64,000 nucleotides of DNA from Hordeum vulgare subsp. vulgare (GCF_904849725.1 NC_058524.1:489497763-489561762); one strand, 5' to 3'. Counted from the stretch's first letter, positions 13,500 to 24,690 are shown. A program made the numbers and translations. Notes: a model not told the origin generated them from the sequence alone.

Positions 13500-13630
13500 A
13501 CCACATGCAGACACACACAACACCACATATGTGCACATGACACTCATGTGTACACACACACCAACCTCACACATACAAACACTCATGCACATGTTCACAC
13601 ATATACTTGCACACACACACATCATCATCA
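13500..13630. repeat. CA-rich microsatellite (left half)
   Basis: Degenerate CA/CACA repeats. The right half continues after the CACTA element at about 24385-24500. ORFs translated from it (His/Thr-rich) are artefacts. Confidence 0.8.
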
Positions 13631-13685
13631 CGTCACTAGTAGAAAACAAGGCATTGAGCCAACCGCATTGGACCCGGATTGGATA

Positions 13686-13975
13686 TAAACTGGTTCTAAA
13701 GGGTCTGTCCAATGGGCCCCCTCCCTGCAGCAAATGGCCGCAAGGCCTTTAGGACCGGTTTGTAACACAAACCGACCGGTTTGTAACACAAACCGGTCCT
13801 AAAGGTTTTTGGACCGTTTGCTGTAGGGAGGGGGCCCAGTGGACAGACCCTTTAGAACCGGTTTGTATCACAAACCGGTGCTAAAGGTTTTCTCATTTTT
13901 GCAGCAACTGTGGGGCCCCGCTGTCAGACCCTTTAGCACCGGTTTTTAACACAAACCGGTCCTAAAGCCCTCCCC
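13686..13975. repeat. 5' subterminal palindromic repeats of the large CACTA
   Basis: Several imperfect palindromes of about 35 bp with arms CTTTAGGACCGGTTTGT and ACAAACCGGTCCTAAAG: about 13741-13810 (two overlapping), 13850-13890 and 13930-13970. Family knowledge: such repeats are transposase or accessory-protein binding sites. The same unit recurs at 18890-19050 and 24147-24330. Confidence 0.85.
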
Positions 13976-14209
13976 TATATTCCACCCCGAGCTCAGCTCC
14001 ATTTTTTCCAGCTCGAGCTCAACTCCATTTTTGCTCTCTCCTTCCTCTTGGGAGCTCTAATCCATCCCCATTTTTCTCCACCATTTGTCAAGATTGTTGG
14101 CACACATCGGTCCTACGGTTAGCATCAACATTCCCTCTTCCGGCATTGCAACTTTTGCTCGTTTTCTTCCTCATTTCATTTTTGTTGTGCTAGCTAGGTG
14201 TTTGATGAA

Positions 14210-14931
14210 ATGCCTAAGCTAGAGAGAGTTCATCATTTGTTATGTATACATATGCAATTTGAGCTCAAATTTAATTATGATTTGTGGTTTTTTTTAGTGT
14301 CGCGCGCCTTGTCCCCTTCCTCACCGCCGTCGATCGCCCCGTCACCGACACAACCTTGGTGAGCCTATTGTTTTTATTTACCAAAACAAATTTTGATTTG
14401 TATGATTTACATATTTACTTGTATATAATTTTCTTATTGTGTAAGATTTTTTTTATATGTATAGCGCCATGATTTTGATATCCGTCCCCGTTGGCCCTCG
14501 TCCAGTCTATGATTCGGATGTGGTATATTATCTTTTATAACTACATATTTTCATTTCCTAATTATATGACAATTAATTACGCCGACCAACTTGACATAGA
14601 TATTTTTATCTAGGAGGTAGTGGAACCAATCGACCCTATTGTTGAGAAGTTACACTTAGTTGAACAAGAAAATGTTGGCCTGAAAGAAAGATTGAAAAAA
14701 ACTGAAGAAAGGTTCGAAAAAACTGAAAGAGAGAAGATGACCTTGGAAAAGGTTCTTGCCGGTGTCGTCGATGGTCACAAGAGCGAGATGGACGCAATGC
14801 GCCTAAAGATTAGAAAGATTAGAAAATATGCAATTAGTAAAGAGGCTTGGTATCATTATGTCGTCGGGTCAATTGTTACCTTTGTTGCGATTTTGATCGC
14901 ATTTGTTGTTGTTTTTAAATGCATTAATTAG
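14210..14931 (+). CDS. Three-exon CACTA accessory ORF: coiled coil plus C-terminal membrane segment
   Basis: Proposed exons 14210-14358, 14465-14522 and 14614-14931. Each intron starts GT and ends AG, and the three exons join in one open frame of 174 codons ending TAG. The N-terminus is Pro/Ser-rich. The middle (from VEKLHLVEQENVGLKERL) is a charged heptad-type coiled coil. Near the end, WYHYVVGS is followed by a hydrophobic span (IVTFVAILIAFVVVF) that looks like a tail anchor. Exon 3 alone has its own ATG at 14620 (103 residues). I do not recognise a function. Its position before the transposase and its intact frame suggest it belongs to the element. The splice model is inference from consensus sites. 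Confidence 0.6.
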
Positions 14932-15089
14932 AGAGAGTTTTTATGGTTGGTTTAAGTGTGTATTTTTATGAGAACTATATATGTATGGTCACTACGCTAC
15001 TTTGGTTTTAACGTGTGATGAACTTTTTGTATTAATTAATTAATTTAGTCATGATGATTTAGCATAATGGTTTTTGATAAATTTATATA

Positions 15090-18000
15090 ATGCAGATGAA
15101 CCGGCAATGGATGTACAGTGATCGACGTTGTCCCGAATTCCTTAATGGCATGCATAGTTTTCTCAATGTGGCTGAGAAAAACAGGCAGAATGGATTTATT
15201 TTTTGTCCATGTAAAAAATGCCAGAATAAGAGGAATTTCCCTAACTCAAGAACCATACACACCCACCTGTTGCAAGAAGGCTTCATGCCCAGTTATTTTT
15301 GTTGGACCAAGCACGGAGAAAGAGGGGTTGTAATGGAAGACAATGAAGAAGAAGAGGATAATGATAACTATCCTATGTTCGGTGAACACGGTGATACTGA
15401 AATGGGGGAAGACGAGCCTGAACTTGAGGACATTGTTGATGAGTCTGATGATGATCTTCGTCAGGTCATTCGTGAAGAACAGATAAACTGCGCAAGTGAA
15501 AACGAGAGGTTGAAGTTGGAGCGCATGTTAGAACATCACAAAAAATTGTTGTACCCAAATTGCGAAGATGGCCAGAAAAAGCTGGGCACCACCCTGGAAT
15601 TGCTGCAATGGAAGGCAGAGAATGGAATATCTGACAAGGGATTTGAAAAGCTGCTGAAAATAATGAAGAAGATGCTTCCAAGAGATAACGTGTTGCCCTG
15701 CAGTACGTACGAAGCAAAGAAGGTTGTCTGCCCTCTAGGATTGGAAGTGCATAAGATACATGCATGCATCAATGACTGTATCCTCTACCGCGGTCAGCAC
15801 GAGAATTTAAATGCCTGCCCGGTATGCGGTGCATTTCGGTATAAGATCAGGCGAGATGACCCTGGTGATGTTAAGGGCGACGATCGCCCCAGGAAGAGGG
15901 TTCCTGCCAAGGTGATGTGGCATGCTCCTATAATACCACGGTTGAAACGTTTGTTCCGAAACAAAGAGCATGCCAAGTTGCTGCGATGGCACAAAGAAGA
16001 CCATAAGGAAGACGATATGCTGAGACAACCCGCTGATGGGTCGCAGTGGAGAAACATCGACGATAAGTACGAGGACTTTGCACGTGACGCAAGAAACTTA
16101 TGGTTTGGTCTAAGTACAGATGGCCTGAATCCGTTTGGGGAGCAGAGTAGCAGTCATAGCACCTGGCCCGTGACTCTATGTATCTATAACCTTCCTCCTT
16201 GGTTATGCATGAAGCGTAAGTTCATTATGATGCCAGTGCTTATCCCAGGCCCGTCGCAACCCGGCAACAACATTGATGTGTACCTGAGGCCACTGGTTGA
16301 TGAACTTTTAGAGTTGTGGGCTGACGAAGGTGTACGTGTGTGGGACGAGTACAAACAGGACAAATTTGACCTACGAGGGTTGCTGTTTGTAACCATCAAT
16401 GATTGGCCCGCTCTTAGTAACATCTCAGGACAGTCAAACAAGGGATACAGCGCATGCACACACTGTTTAGGCGAGACTGAAAGTATACATATAGGCAAGA
16501 ATGTGTACCCGGGGCATCGTCGATTTCTTCCAGACAGGCATCCCGTAAGAAAGAAAGGAAAGCATTTCAAAGGCGAGGTAGATACACGGAGGAAGCCAAC
16601 CCTCCCTAAAGGTACTGATATATATGACATGGTCAAAGATATAAAAGTAATCTTTGGTAAGGGTCCTGGCGCACAATCTGTTCCGAATGACGCCGACAAC
16701 CACGTAGCCATGTGGAAGAAGAAATCTATATTCTGGGAACTACCCTATTGGAAATTCCTAGAGGTTCGCTCTGCGATCGACGTGATGCACGTGACGAAAA
16801 ATATTTGTGTGAACCTGCTAAACTTATTGGGCGTGCATGGGAAGAAGTCGAGAGATACACCAAAAGCACGGCTGCACCACCAACGTATGCACGAACGAGA
16901 CGACCTTGAATCCAGAGAATTTCAAAGGTCCTGCTAGCTACGCTCTTACCAAGGAAGAGAAGGAGATCTTATTCCAAGTCCTGAGCAGTATCAAGGTCCC
17001 GTCTGGCTACTCGTCGAACATAAAAGGAATACTAAACCTGGAAGAGAAAAAGTTCCAAAACCTAAAGTCTCATGACTGCCACGTGATCATGACCCAGTTA
17101 CTTCCGATTGCATTGAGGGGGCTTCTGCCAGAAAACGTGCGAGTACCCATTGTGAAGCTATGTGCATTCCTCAACGCAATTTCTCAGAAGGCAATCGATC
17201 CAGCAACTCTACCAAGTTTACAGAAGGACGTGTTCCAATGTCTTGTCAGCTTCGAGTTGGTGTTCCCACCAACCTTCTTCAATATGATGACGCACATCAT
17301 AGTTCACCTAGTCCAAGAGATTTCCGTTCTCGGTCCTGTATTCTTACACAATATGTTCCCCTTTGAGAGGTTCACGGGAGTCTTGAAGAATTATGTTAAA
17401 AACCGTGCTAGGCCAGAAGGAAGCATGGTCAAGGACTATGGAACAGAGGAGGTCATTGAGTTTTGTGTTGACTTTATTCCTAACCTGAACCCGATCGGTG
17501 TTCCTCAGTCGCGCCATGAGGGGAGACTGCGTGGAAAAGGTACGCTAGGAAAGAAATCAACAACATGTATGGACGAGCAATCTTTCACTCAAGCACACTA
17601 CACAGTTCTAGTTAATTCCAGCTTGGCGGCTCCATATATCCAGGAACACAAGAATATTTTACGCTCGGAATACCCGGAGCAACCTGAAGATTTCATTGCT
17701 AAAGAACACGCGGAGACTTTCGGCGGTTGGTTGCAAAGACGTCTCATTAATGACAACATTGTTGAGGATGAGCTATACTTGTTGGCCAAGCAACCATCTT
17801 CGACTTTATTGACCTTTAAAGGGTACGAGATAAATGGTAACACATTTTACACGGCAGACCAAGATAAAAAGAGCACCAACCAAAACAGTGGCGTCCGGTT
17901 TGATGCAAAAGACGACAACGGGCAAAGGGTCACATACTATGGTTACATAGAGCAGATATGGGAACTTGACTACGGACCTTCCTTTAAGGTCCCTTTGTTC

Positions 18001-18396
18001 TGGTGCAAATGGTTCAACCTGTCAGGCGTGAAGGTAGACCCGAAGTACGGAATGACAACAGTGGATCAGAAGAATCTTGGGTATGGCAATGATCAATTCG
18101 TCCTAGCCAATGATGTGGCTCAGGTTTTCTATGTGAAGGACATGTCTAGCAGACCGCGAAAAAGAAAAGATAAGGAAGCGAATACATCAGACGATGAGCC
18201 AAGGCGCCACATAGTTCTTTCAGGGAAAAGAAACATCGTGGGAGTCAAGGACAAGACAGACATGTCAGAAGATTACAATAAATTTGATGAAATTCCTCCC
18301 TTCAAAGTCAAAGATGATCCAAGCATCCCGTTAAATGATGAAGATACACCATGGTTACGGCGCAATCAGAAGAAAGGCAAGAAGAAAAATAGATAG
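15090..18396 (+). pseudogene. tnp2: TNP2-type CACTA transposase, one frameshift
   Basis: Encodes the enzyme that cuts and joins CACTA ends. The first frame (15090-16937, 615 residues) has an N-terminal transposase-associated domain (QWMYSDRRCPEFLNG; residues ~5-75), an acidic linker, and the Transposase_21 core (YNLPPWLCMKRKFIMMPVL near residue 366; CTHCLGETE near 456). The second frame (open to 18396) continues with NPENFKGPASYALTKEEKE, a DUF4218-like region (SHDCHVIMTQLLPIALRG) and a C-terminal DUF4216-like region (VTYYGYIEQIWELDY), ending Lys-rich. The frames meet near 16908, where one extra base (a G) explains the shift. Without it the protein would be about 1,101 residues, normal for the family. 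No intron is needed. A sequencing error at this base cannot be excluded. Confidence 0.9.
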
Positions 18397-18889
18397 GGGG
18401 TGTTGTTGGTGATGTGTAATAATGTATTAAACCTTTTATGTAATTGTGTTGACCATTTTGATAAATATCAAAAATTTGACCAGTTTCCACTAAATTTGAC
18501 CATTTTGATAAATATCATTTTTATTTTTTAAGTGTTAAAATGACATTTAGACAATTTGTAAACAAAATATCAGAAAAGATAAATATGTTGTTATAATATT
18601 TGATTTTACAAAAGCTTTTGTTTATACAAAAAATTTTAGTCTATTTTGGACAATTAAATGACATTTAGACAATTTTTACACAAAATATGAGAAAATATAA
18701 ATATGTTTTTATAAATATTTGATTTTACAATCTTTTGAGTCTACTTTGATTTTATAAATAAATGTAAAAGAAAACAGAAAAGGGAAACAAAAAAGAAAAA
18801 TAAAAGAAGAAACAGGAAAAGAAAAAGGAAACAAAAAGAAAAAGAAAACAGGAAACGGAAAAAAGGAAAAAAGAAAAAGGAAAAAAACC
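18397..18889 (+). other. AT-rich 3' region after the transposase
   Basis: No gene. AT-rich with a repeated block (GACATTTAGACAATTT at about 18541 and 18660), then a purine-rich AAAGAAAA tract (18760-18888). Confidence 0.7.
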
Positions 18890-19050
18890 TTTAGGACCGG
18901 TTTTTAACAACAACCGGTCCTAAAGGTGGGTTCGCTCGCGCATGCTGAATGTGGCCCAATTTTTGGACCTTTAGTACCGGTTTGTGTTAAAAACCGGTGC
19001 TAAAGGGTCTTTAGGACCGGTTGTCAACACCAACCGGTGCTAAAGGCTTG
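18890..19050. repeat. Internal cluster of CACTA subterminal-type palindromes
   Basis: Three palindromes of the same design as those at the element ends: 18890-18926, 18968-19008 and 19009-19047. They sit between the two large genes, just before the GC-rich stretch leading to the second gene. Confidence 0.85.
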
Positions 19051-19505
19051 TACAGCGGCGTTTTCTAGTCCCTTTGCCGAAAAATTTCGCGCGTCTTCTC
19101 TCCTTCCCGGGCGAAGCCCTGCCCCGATTTTGACCGACGTCCGACGTCCGCCTCCAAGCCGCCGCCGCCGTGCTCGACCTCCGCGCCGCCTCGACCTCGA
19201 CGCCGCAGCACGCCCCACGCCGTCTGCCGCCCCGACGCCGCCGCACGCCCCACGCCGTCCGCCGCCCCGATGCCGCACGCCCCACGCCGTCTGTCGCCTC
19301 CACGCCGCCCTCCTCGCCGCCGTCCGCCTCGCCGCCCCACGCCGTCCGCCGCCTCCACGCCGCCCTCCTCGCTGCCGTCGCCTCCACGCCGCCCTTCTCG
19401 CCTCCACGTCACCGTCGCCGTGCTCGCCTCCACGACGCCGTCTGCCTCCGCTGCTCCGGCGCCGTCGTCTCCCCTAGCCGCCGCCGTCGACCTCTTCGGT
19501 AAATT
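19051..19505 (+). promoter_or_regulatory. GC-rich stretch upstream of the second CACTA gene
   Basis: Very GC- and CpG-rich, dominated by CGCCGCC-type runs, 430 bp before the second gene. Plausibly its promoter or 5' leader region. ORFs in all frames here (Pro/Arg/Ala-rich) follow from base composition and are not called. Confidence 0.4.
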
Positions 19506-19606
19506 CTTGTTAGTTTAGGGTTAGCAATAATTGCGTGTTGAAATATTTGCTAAGTTGGAAATAATTATTAGTTAGAAATTTTTTGCTAAGTTAATCGGAA
19601 AGTTTT

Positions 19607-19898
19607 ACGGAATCGTCGGAGTGGGAATCGTCGAAAAGTTTTATGGAATCGTCGGAAAGTGAATCGTCGGAATCGTCGGAATTGTCGGAAAGTTTTACGG
19701 AATCGTCGAAAAGTTTTACGGAATCGTTGGAAAGTGAATCGTCGGAATCGTCGGAAAGTTTTACGAAATCGTCCGATGATTCCGACTCCGACGATTCCGT
19801 AAAACTTTTCCGTAAACTTTCCGACGATTACGACTCCGACGATTCCGTAAAACTTTTCCGTAAACTTTCCGGTTCCGTAAAACTTTTCCGTAAATAAT
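19607..19898. repeat. Hairpin-forming minisatellite with GGAATCGTCGG units
   Basis: Left arm (about 19607-19765): tandem GGAATCGTCGGAAAG and GTTTTACGGAATCG units. Right arm (about 19773-19895): the same units reversed (CCGACGATTCCGTAAAAC). Together they can fold into a long imperfect hairpin about 40 bp before the second gene. The Ser/Glu-rich ORF across it is a by-product. Confidence 0.9.
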
Positions 19899-19938
19899 TT
19901 TGCTAAGTTAAATTCTTGTTACTAGCAGGTGTTGAGCT

Positions 19939-22900
19939 ATGGATCCCCAAGAACCACATGATCCGCACGCCGATCAGCTCGCGGAAATGGGTGAGGCGGA
20001 GAAGGAAAGATACATGTGCCAGATGATTTCTGAAGATGCAACGGCCATATATCATGATGACGACGGTGAACAGGCGTGTAGCAATCAATTTTCGAACGAC
20101 TCTGGTGACGGAGCTGAGAATATAGAAGATGTAGTAGATGCAGAAGTGCCCTCCGGAACAAACTCTGCCAATGTATATCTCAAGTCACTGTTGACACAAC
20201 AATTAATTTGTATTGCACTTACTAACGAATCATTATTTTCCTGTTTAGGCGCCCTCCGGAACAGCTAGCGCAAGTACTGAGACAAAGTCGAAACGAGGCC
20301 CGGTCGCAAGGTTGAAAGATACTGCAAGGTACTCGATCGATAAAGTTGCTGCTGATGGCAAACCACTGGAACCCCCAGAAACTTATCGCAAATTTGTAAA
20401 TCAGTGCGGAGTTGTTGTAAGAAACCTGGTCCCGATCAACTTAATAGAATGGAATAAGCCGAAGACCGGTGCCAACGTTGGAGCTACTTATGTCGATGAC
20501 AGATTGAAAAGAGTGCTTTGCGACACAGTCTGGCTAAATTTCAGCGTAGCGGAAGATAAGAAGAAGAAAGTCGAGGAGTGGGCTTTGAAGAAGATGGCCA
20601 CACAATTCCAGAGGTGGAAGAAAGACTTGTGGAAAAAATATAAGGACGAAGATCCAGTTTTCACTGGGCACCTAGTGAAGATAAGAGACGCTTGGCCTGA
20701 TTTTAAGGCGTACAAGAAATCGGGTGTCTTTACATCCCGATCAGCCACAAATACGGAGAATGCGAAGAAGAAGAAATATCACCATATTTTGGGGTCAGGT
20801 GGCTACATGACTGCCCTGCCTAGGTGGCGACGCTATGAATATGCGCTTCTGAAAGGAAATATCATTCCACAGACACATGACTGGCCCGATAGGTCCAATT
20901 TCTGGTTGTTCGCGCATGGGGCAACGTTGGACGCTGAGACTGGGATGATTGTTGCGGAGGGACCATGGTCGGAAAAAATAACATAAGTCGTATCAGATCT
21001 AGAGAAGGCAATAGAAGTTGTTCGACAAGGAACTTTTGTTCCCGATAGAGAGAACGACGAGCTGACGAAGGCACTCGGGAACCCCGAAAAGTGGGGACGA
21101 ACACGAGGCTTTGGAGCCACTACCCCGTGGAACCAAGGGTTTCCGGCGGACCTTGGCACTTACAGAAGCCGTGGTAGAAGCAAGAGGAAGGCGCTGGAAC
21201 GGATATCGACATTAGAAGAAAAGGTGGCGTTTCTCTTGAAGAAAGGGGGACACCCTATACCTGACACTGAAGAGGAGGAAGAAGATCCTGCACCTGACGC
21301 TGATTAGCAGCAATTAGAAGATGATCATGTAGCAGATGCCATCCCATCTCAGCATAGAAGCAGCGTGGGTTCCACGCAGCTGCAGCTAGAAGACGGTCCT
21401 GCAGTCGAACCGTCGGCACCTCACTACCCCGTGGATGATATCACGGAGAAGAAAAACTGTGAGATACATATACCAATGGGGAACATATCCTTCATGGTGG
21501 CGTCAGGCTATGCTTTACCGAATCAACCTGGAGCAACCTACCATGGTGGTCAGATTCCAGCATCCCATGCTCGTGTCGGGTTGTCAACAATAACGCCGAG
21601 ATGCCAGTCAATTGAGCTTGATATTCCTGGAGGTGAAGGCGAGAAGACACTGGGAGAAACGGAGCTTGGTATCATCTTGTGGAAGAAGAAACACATCGTG
21701 TTTCCTAACGCGGCGCCAAGGCCACCAACTCCTCCAGGTACAAATGCACCACCTCCAACAATTACTGAATGTTGCACCACATGTAAGCCTATTTTTAATA
21801 GTTTTTTCACTTTCGTACAGAGAATGCACGACCTCCAAGTCCACCCCCCAACGCACCTCCAAGTCCACCCCACAACGAAGATTGGGAGCCCGAGGCCGAG
21901 AGTCCATTGCCCGTGCACTCCAGTGAGCCGACAGATGCGCCCACTACGGGTACGGCAAAGCGGAAGCTCCAGTTCAGAAGAAACGGGACTCCTCCCAAGA
22001 AGAGAGAAAGGAAACCCAAGAAAGTCAAGACTCCCCCGGAGTTACCAGGCCTGATGACTCCGGAAGAACTAGACGAGGCCGTGAAAGCCAAAAACAAAGC
22101 ATGGTTCGCACGGTTTCCCCTGAAGCCCCCTCCAGACATCTGGAAGGAAACTCTGAAGAACATACCAAAGTGGAAAATTGAGCGCACCATCGACAACTTA
22201 TATTATCCTGAACCGCCGCCACCGCCGCCCCTTTCAGACTATGAACGGTACATTGAAAAGATGCACACCACACAGATGAAGCAGGCGGAGCAGACGAAAT
22301 GTGGGAAACAAGTTCCCCAGCTCGGACAACAAGAAGCACAGTCAATTGCCCCGCTCAAGGTGTTATCTGACCAGGCTTCAGTGTCCGGTCCACGCATGGG
22401 CGACGTAGGTTACGCTATTGCTGATGTGGTATATAAATATAAGCCCGAGCACCCTCTGGTCGAAAATCCTAGTGCTCTAACAACCCAAGTATGGAATTTA
22501 CATGTTTGGTACTTGGAGGCCGCAAGGCAAAAGAGAGACTGTATCATGGCGGCAGTTCAGGATCAACACTACTTCGGAGAGTACGGTGTGGAGGTTGGGT
22601 TCGATGATTTTTTCCAGATGTACAATCAACGTTCCCTCGACAAAGCTATCGTCAGCTGCTACTATTTGTAAGTGATTTATTTGTGTAATTTAATTATTTA
22701 GTTAAGCTCGCGTTCATTGCCCGTATAATTATCACTCACGAGACATTCTTTTTGTACGCTACTATGCAGAATGAAGATTCGTGAATGCAGGCTGGCAGGA
22801 AACTGGGACTTTGGGTTCATTGACCCGTATTCGTTTCATCAAGAGACAATAGAAAATTTCAACAAGGATACCCCGGATGATTTGCTAAGGTTTTTGAAGC

Positions 22901-23739
22901 GACAAAGTACCAAAAAAGAAATACTTTGGCCCTACGGATTCAAGTGAGTGTTACTGTCTTGTACACATTCCATTTTGCTTACCTGATGTTAAGTGTAATT
23001 GATGAGTATGCATGACTGCGTGTGTACACGTGCGCAGGTCCCACTTCATATTGTTCATCATTAGAATCGATCAAGGACAAGTTGAAGTCTGGGATCCGTT
23101 AACCTGGGACGCTGACACATGGAAGAGCGCACGTCAGATGCTTCAAAGGTATATATATATCGGCCTCTTTCGTTCATCGGCCTCTTTTTCGTTCATTTCC
23201 TGATATCAAGTAAGTAATAATTAACTCTTGTATTCATTTTTCTTTGTCGGCCAAGGTTTGGCAAATGTTCATCAAGGAGAACCCGGTACATGGGAAGACA
23301 AGCTCCAATTTCAGATTAACAAAGTAAGTAGTACTACGTTCCCTGGTTTCAATACCATTACCATTCTTTTGATTATTATTAATTTGACTGAATTATGTTC
23401 TCGTATATAGGGCGTCCCGCAACAACCACCGGGCACTGATTATTGTGGATACTACGTTTGCGAGTACATTCACAGGATTATCAATGAGAAATCCCGTACT
23501 TCCAGAAATCTAGAGGTACGTAACCGGATCTTCACAACTTTATTTATGTTGCCATCAATTATGTTTAGTTTTGTTCTTAACTTAATTGTTTTCATCTACT
23601 TCTTTTAAAGCTGCAACGAAAGCGGGCGATGCTCAGACCAATCCAACGTTGCAAGGCAGTTGCAGAGGAATTGGCAGGATTTCTCCTCACGCAAGTCATA
23701 GATGAAGGCGGAGAATTTTTCCATCCTATGAACCAATAG
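19939..23739 (+). pseudogene. CACTA second gene: plant En/Spm transposon protein joined to Ulp1-like cysteine protease
   Basis: Proposed exons 19939-20172, 20249-21782, 21821-22667, 22770-22943, 23038-23148, 23256-23323, 23411-23515 and 23611-23739; introns follow GT...AG. Exon 2 carries the plant transposon-protein domain (KFVNQCGVVVRNLVPI, HHILGSGGYMTALPRWRR). Pro-rich linkers follow. Exons 4-7 form a C48/Ulp1-type protease fold: His at 23042 (SHFILF), Asp at 23093 (VWDPL) and Cys at 23444 (GTDYCGYYVC), so the triad is present. Damage: in-frame stops at 20984-20986 and 21305-21307, a TAG formed at the exon 2/3 junction as modelled, and two missing bases in exon 23256-23323. Family knowledge: plant CACTA and MULE elements often carry Ulp-like proteases of unclear role. 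Splice sites are inferred. Confidence 0.8.
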
Positions 23740-23864
23740 CCAGCTCCCTTCTCTATGCAAGTATACAGCTATAGGAAACGAACTTTAAGTTATGTAATGA
23801 TAATCGGTCGAGTACTTCGTGTTACATGTATATATGTACTTTTATTTGGTGCATCAACATTTAA
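23740..23864 (+). other. 3' untranslated stretch of the second CACTA gene
   Basis: No gene; short AT-rich region between the final stop and the next repeat block. Confidence 0.5.
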
Positions 23865-24115
23865 CCGCAAACACGGAATCGGAAACACTTAACCGCAAAC
23901 ACGGAATCGGTGTTTCCGGATACGTGTTTCCGATTACGTGTTTCCGATTCCGTGTTCGTAAAAAACGGAACACGGACACACGGAATCGGAAACACGGAAT
24001 CGGAAATACGGAATCGGAAAGACGTAAACGGAAATACGGAACCGGAAACACGTAAACGGAAACCCTGAAAATACGGAACACGGAAACACCGAAATACGGA
24101 ATCGGAAACCCTGAA
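23865..24115. repeat. CGGAATCGGAAACA minisatellite
   Basis: Tandem degenerate units of CGGAATCGGAAACAC with a short inverted portion (GTGTTTCCGATTACGTG at about 23925). It resembles the 19607-19898 block in core sequence (CGGAATCG) and in its inverted organisation. ORFs across it are ignored. Confidence 0.85.
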
Positions 24116-24146
24116 AAGAAAAGGAAAAAAAGAAAAAAAAATCATT

Positions 24147-24332
24147 AGGACCGGTTGGTGTTACCAACCGGTTCTAAAGATCCTCTGCCTGCGCGCACTC
24201 TTCAGCGCCCACGTGGAGGCCTTTAGCACCGGTTTGTAAGAGACCGGTGCTAAAGGGGGGGCCTTTAGTCCCGGATACGTAGCACCGGATGTGTATCCGG
24301 GTCCAAAGGCCCTTACCAACCGGTTCTAATAC
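24147..24332. repeat. 3' subterminal palindromic repeats of the large CACTA
   Basis: Palindromes at about 24147-24180 and 24220-24257, plus a diverged one with TCCGGATAC arms at about 24264-24310. They match the 5' subterminal block. Confidence 0.85.
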
Positions 24333-24384
24333 CCCTTTCTCCACTAGTGCGTATTCCCGCTCATGTGTTTGTGCAAACTTGCAC

Positions 24385-24500
24385 AAGCATGTGTGTGTAA
24401 CACACACACACACACACACACATCTACATCTACACACACACACCTACAAGTGCACACATACAATGGTGCACACAAACAAGCACATGCTCACACACTCATA
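24385..24500. repeat. CA/TG microsatellite (right half)
   Basis: TGTGTGTAACACACACAC followed by CA-rich sequence; continuation of 13500-13630 after removal of the CACTA element. Confidence 0.8.
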
Positions 24501-24612
24501 CATACACAAGCTAGATTAAAAGGATTAAACCTATTGGTTTTGATAAATCCCAAGCCAACTTGCTGCGCAAGTAAAGCAAAGTGAAACAAAAAATACAAAA
24601 CAGCAAAAAATA

Positions 24613-24690
24613 AAATGGGAGCTACTGGGATCGAACCCAGGACGCCCCTAGTTCACACACAGCATCTCACCAGTGCGCTAGCTCGAGCTC
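24613..24690 (-). other. tRNA-like module 1 (box A + box B)
   Basis: Minus strand: box A-like TAGCGCACTGG (24670-24680), 31 nt, then box B GGGTTCGATCC (24628-24638). The B box lies in a perfect T-arm-like hairpin CTGGGTTCGATCCCAG. No good acceptor-stem pairing was seen, so it is not called a tRNA gene. It has the same orientation as the LTR of element C. Confidence 0.6.

Larger units (their letters stand above)
13634..24349 (+). mobile_element. Complete CACTA (En/Spm) transposon, 10,716 bp
   Basis: Starts CACTAGTAGAAAACAAGG, and its reverse-complemented right end reads CACTAGTGGAGAAAGGGG. It is flanked by a perfect 3-bp duplication CGT (13631-13633 and 24350-24352). Subterminal regions hold palindromes built on AAACCGGT/TTTAGGACC. 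Inside, all on the plus strand, are a three-exon coiled-coil ORF, a TNP2 transposase, and a multi-exon transposon-protein/Ulp1 gene. The transposase has one frameshift and the second gene several lesions, so this copy is probably not self-sufficient, but its ends look usable by a related transposase. It inserted into the LTR of element C. Confidence 0.95.

Noticed and set aside
13265..13752. His/Thr-rich and Cys/Val-rich ORFs
   Set aside because: Translations of the CA microsatellite; one runs across the CACTA boundary.
15466..17843. Minus-strand ORFs up to 175 residues inside the transposase
   Set aside because: Antisense shadows of the TNP2 frames.
19024..19518. Overlapping ORFs of 80-146 residues on both strands
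   Set aside because: All are Pro/Arg/Ala- or Gly/Arg-rich in a CGCC-dominated stretch with no stop-rich frame; open frames follow from base composition.
19643..19897. Ser/Glu-rich ORF of 84 residues
   Set aside because: Direct translation of the GGAATCGTCGG minisatellite; the downstream gene has its own start.
23819..24167. Arg/Phe-rich ORFs on both strands
   Set aside because: Translations of the CGGAATCGGAAACA array.
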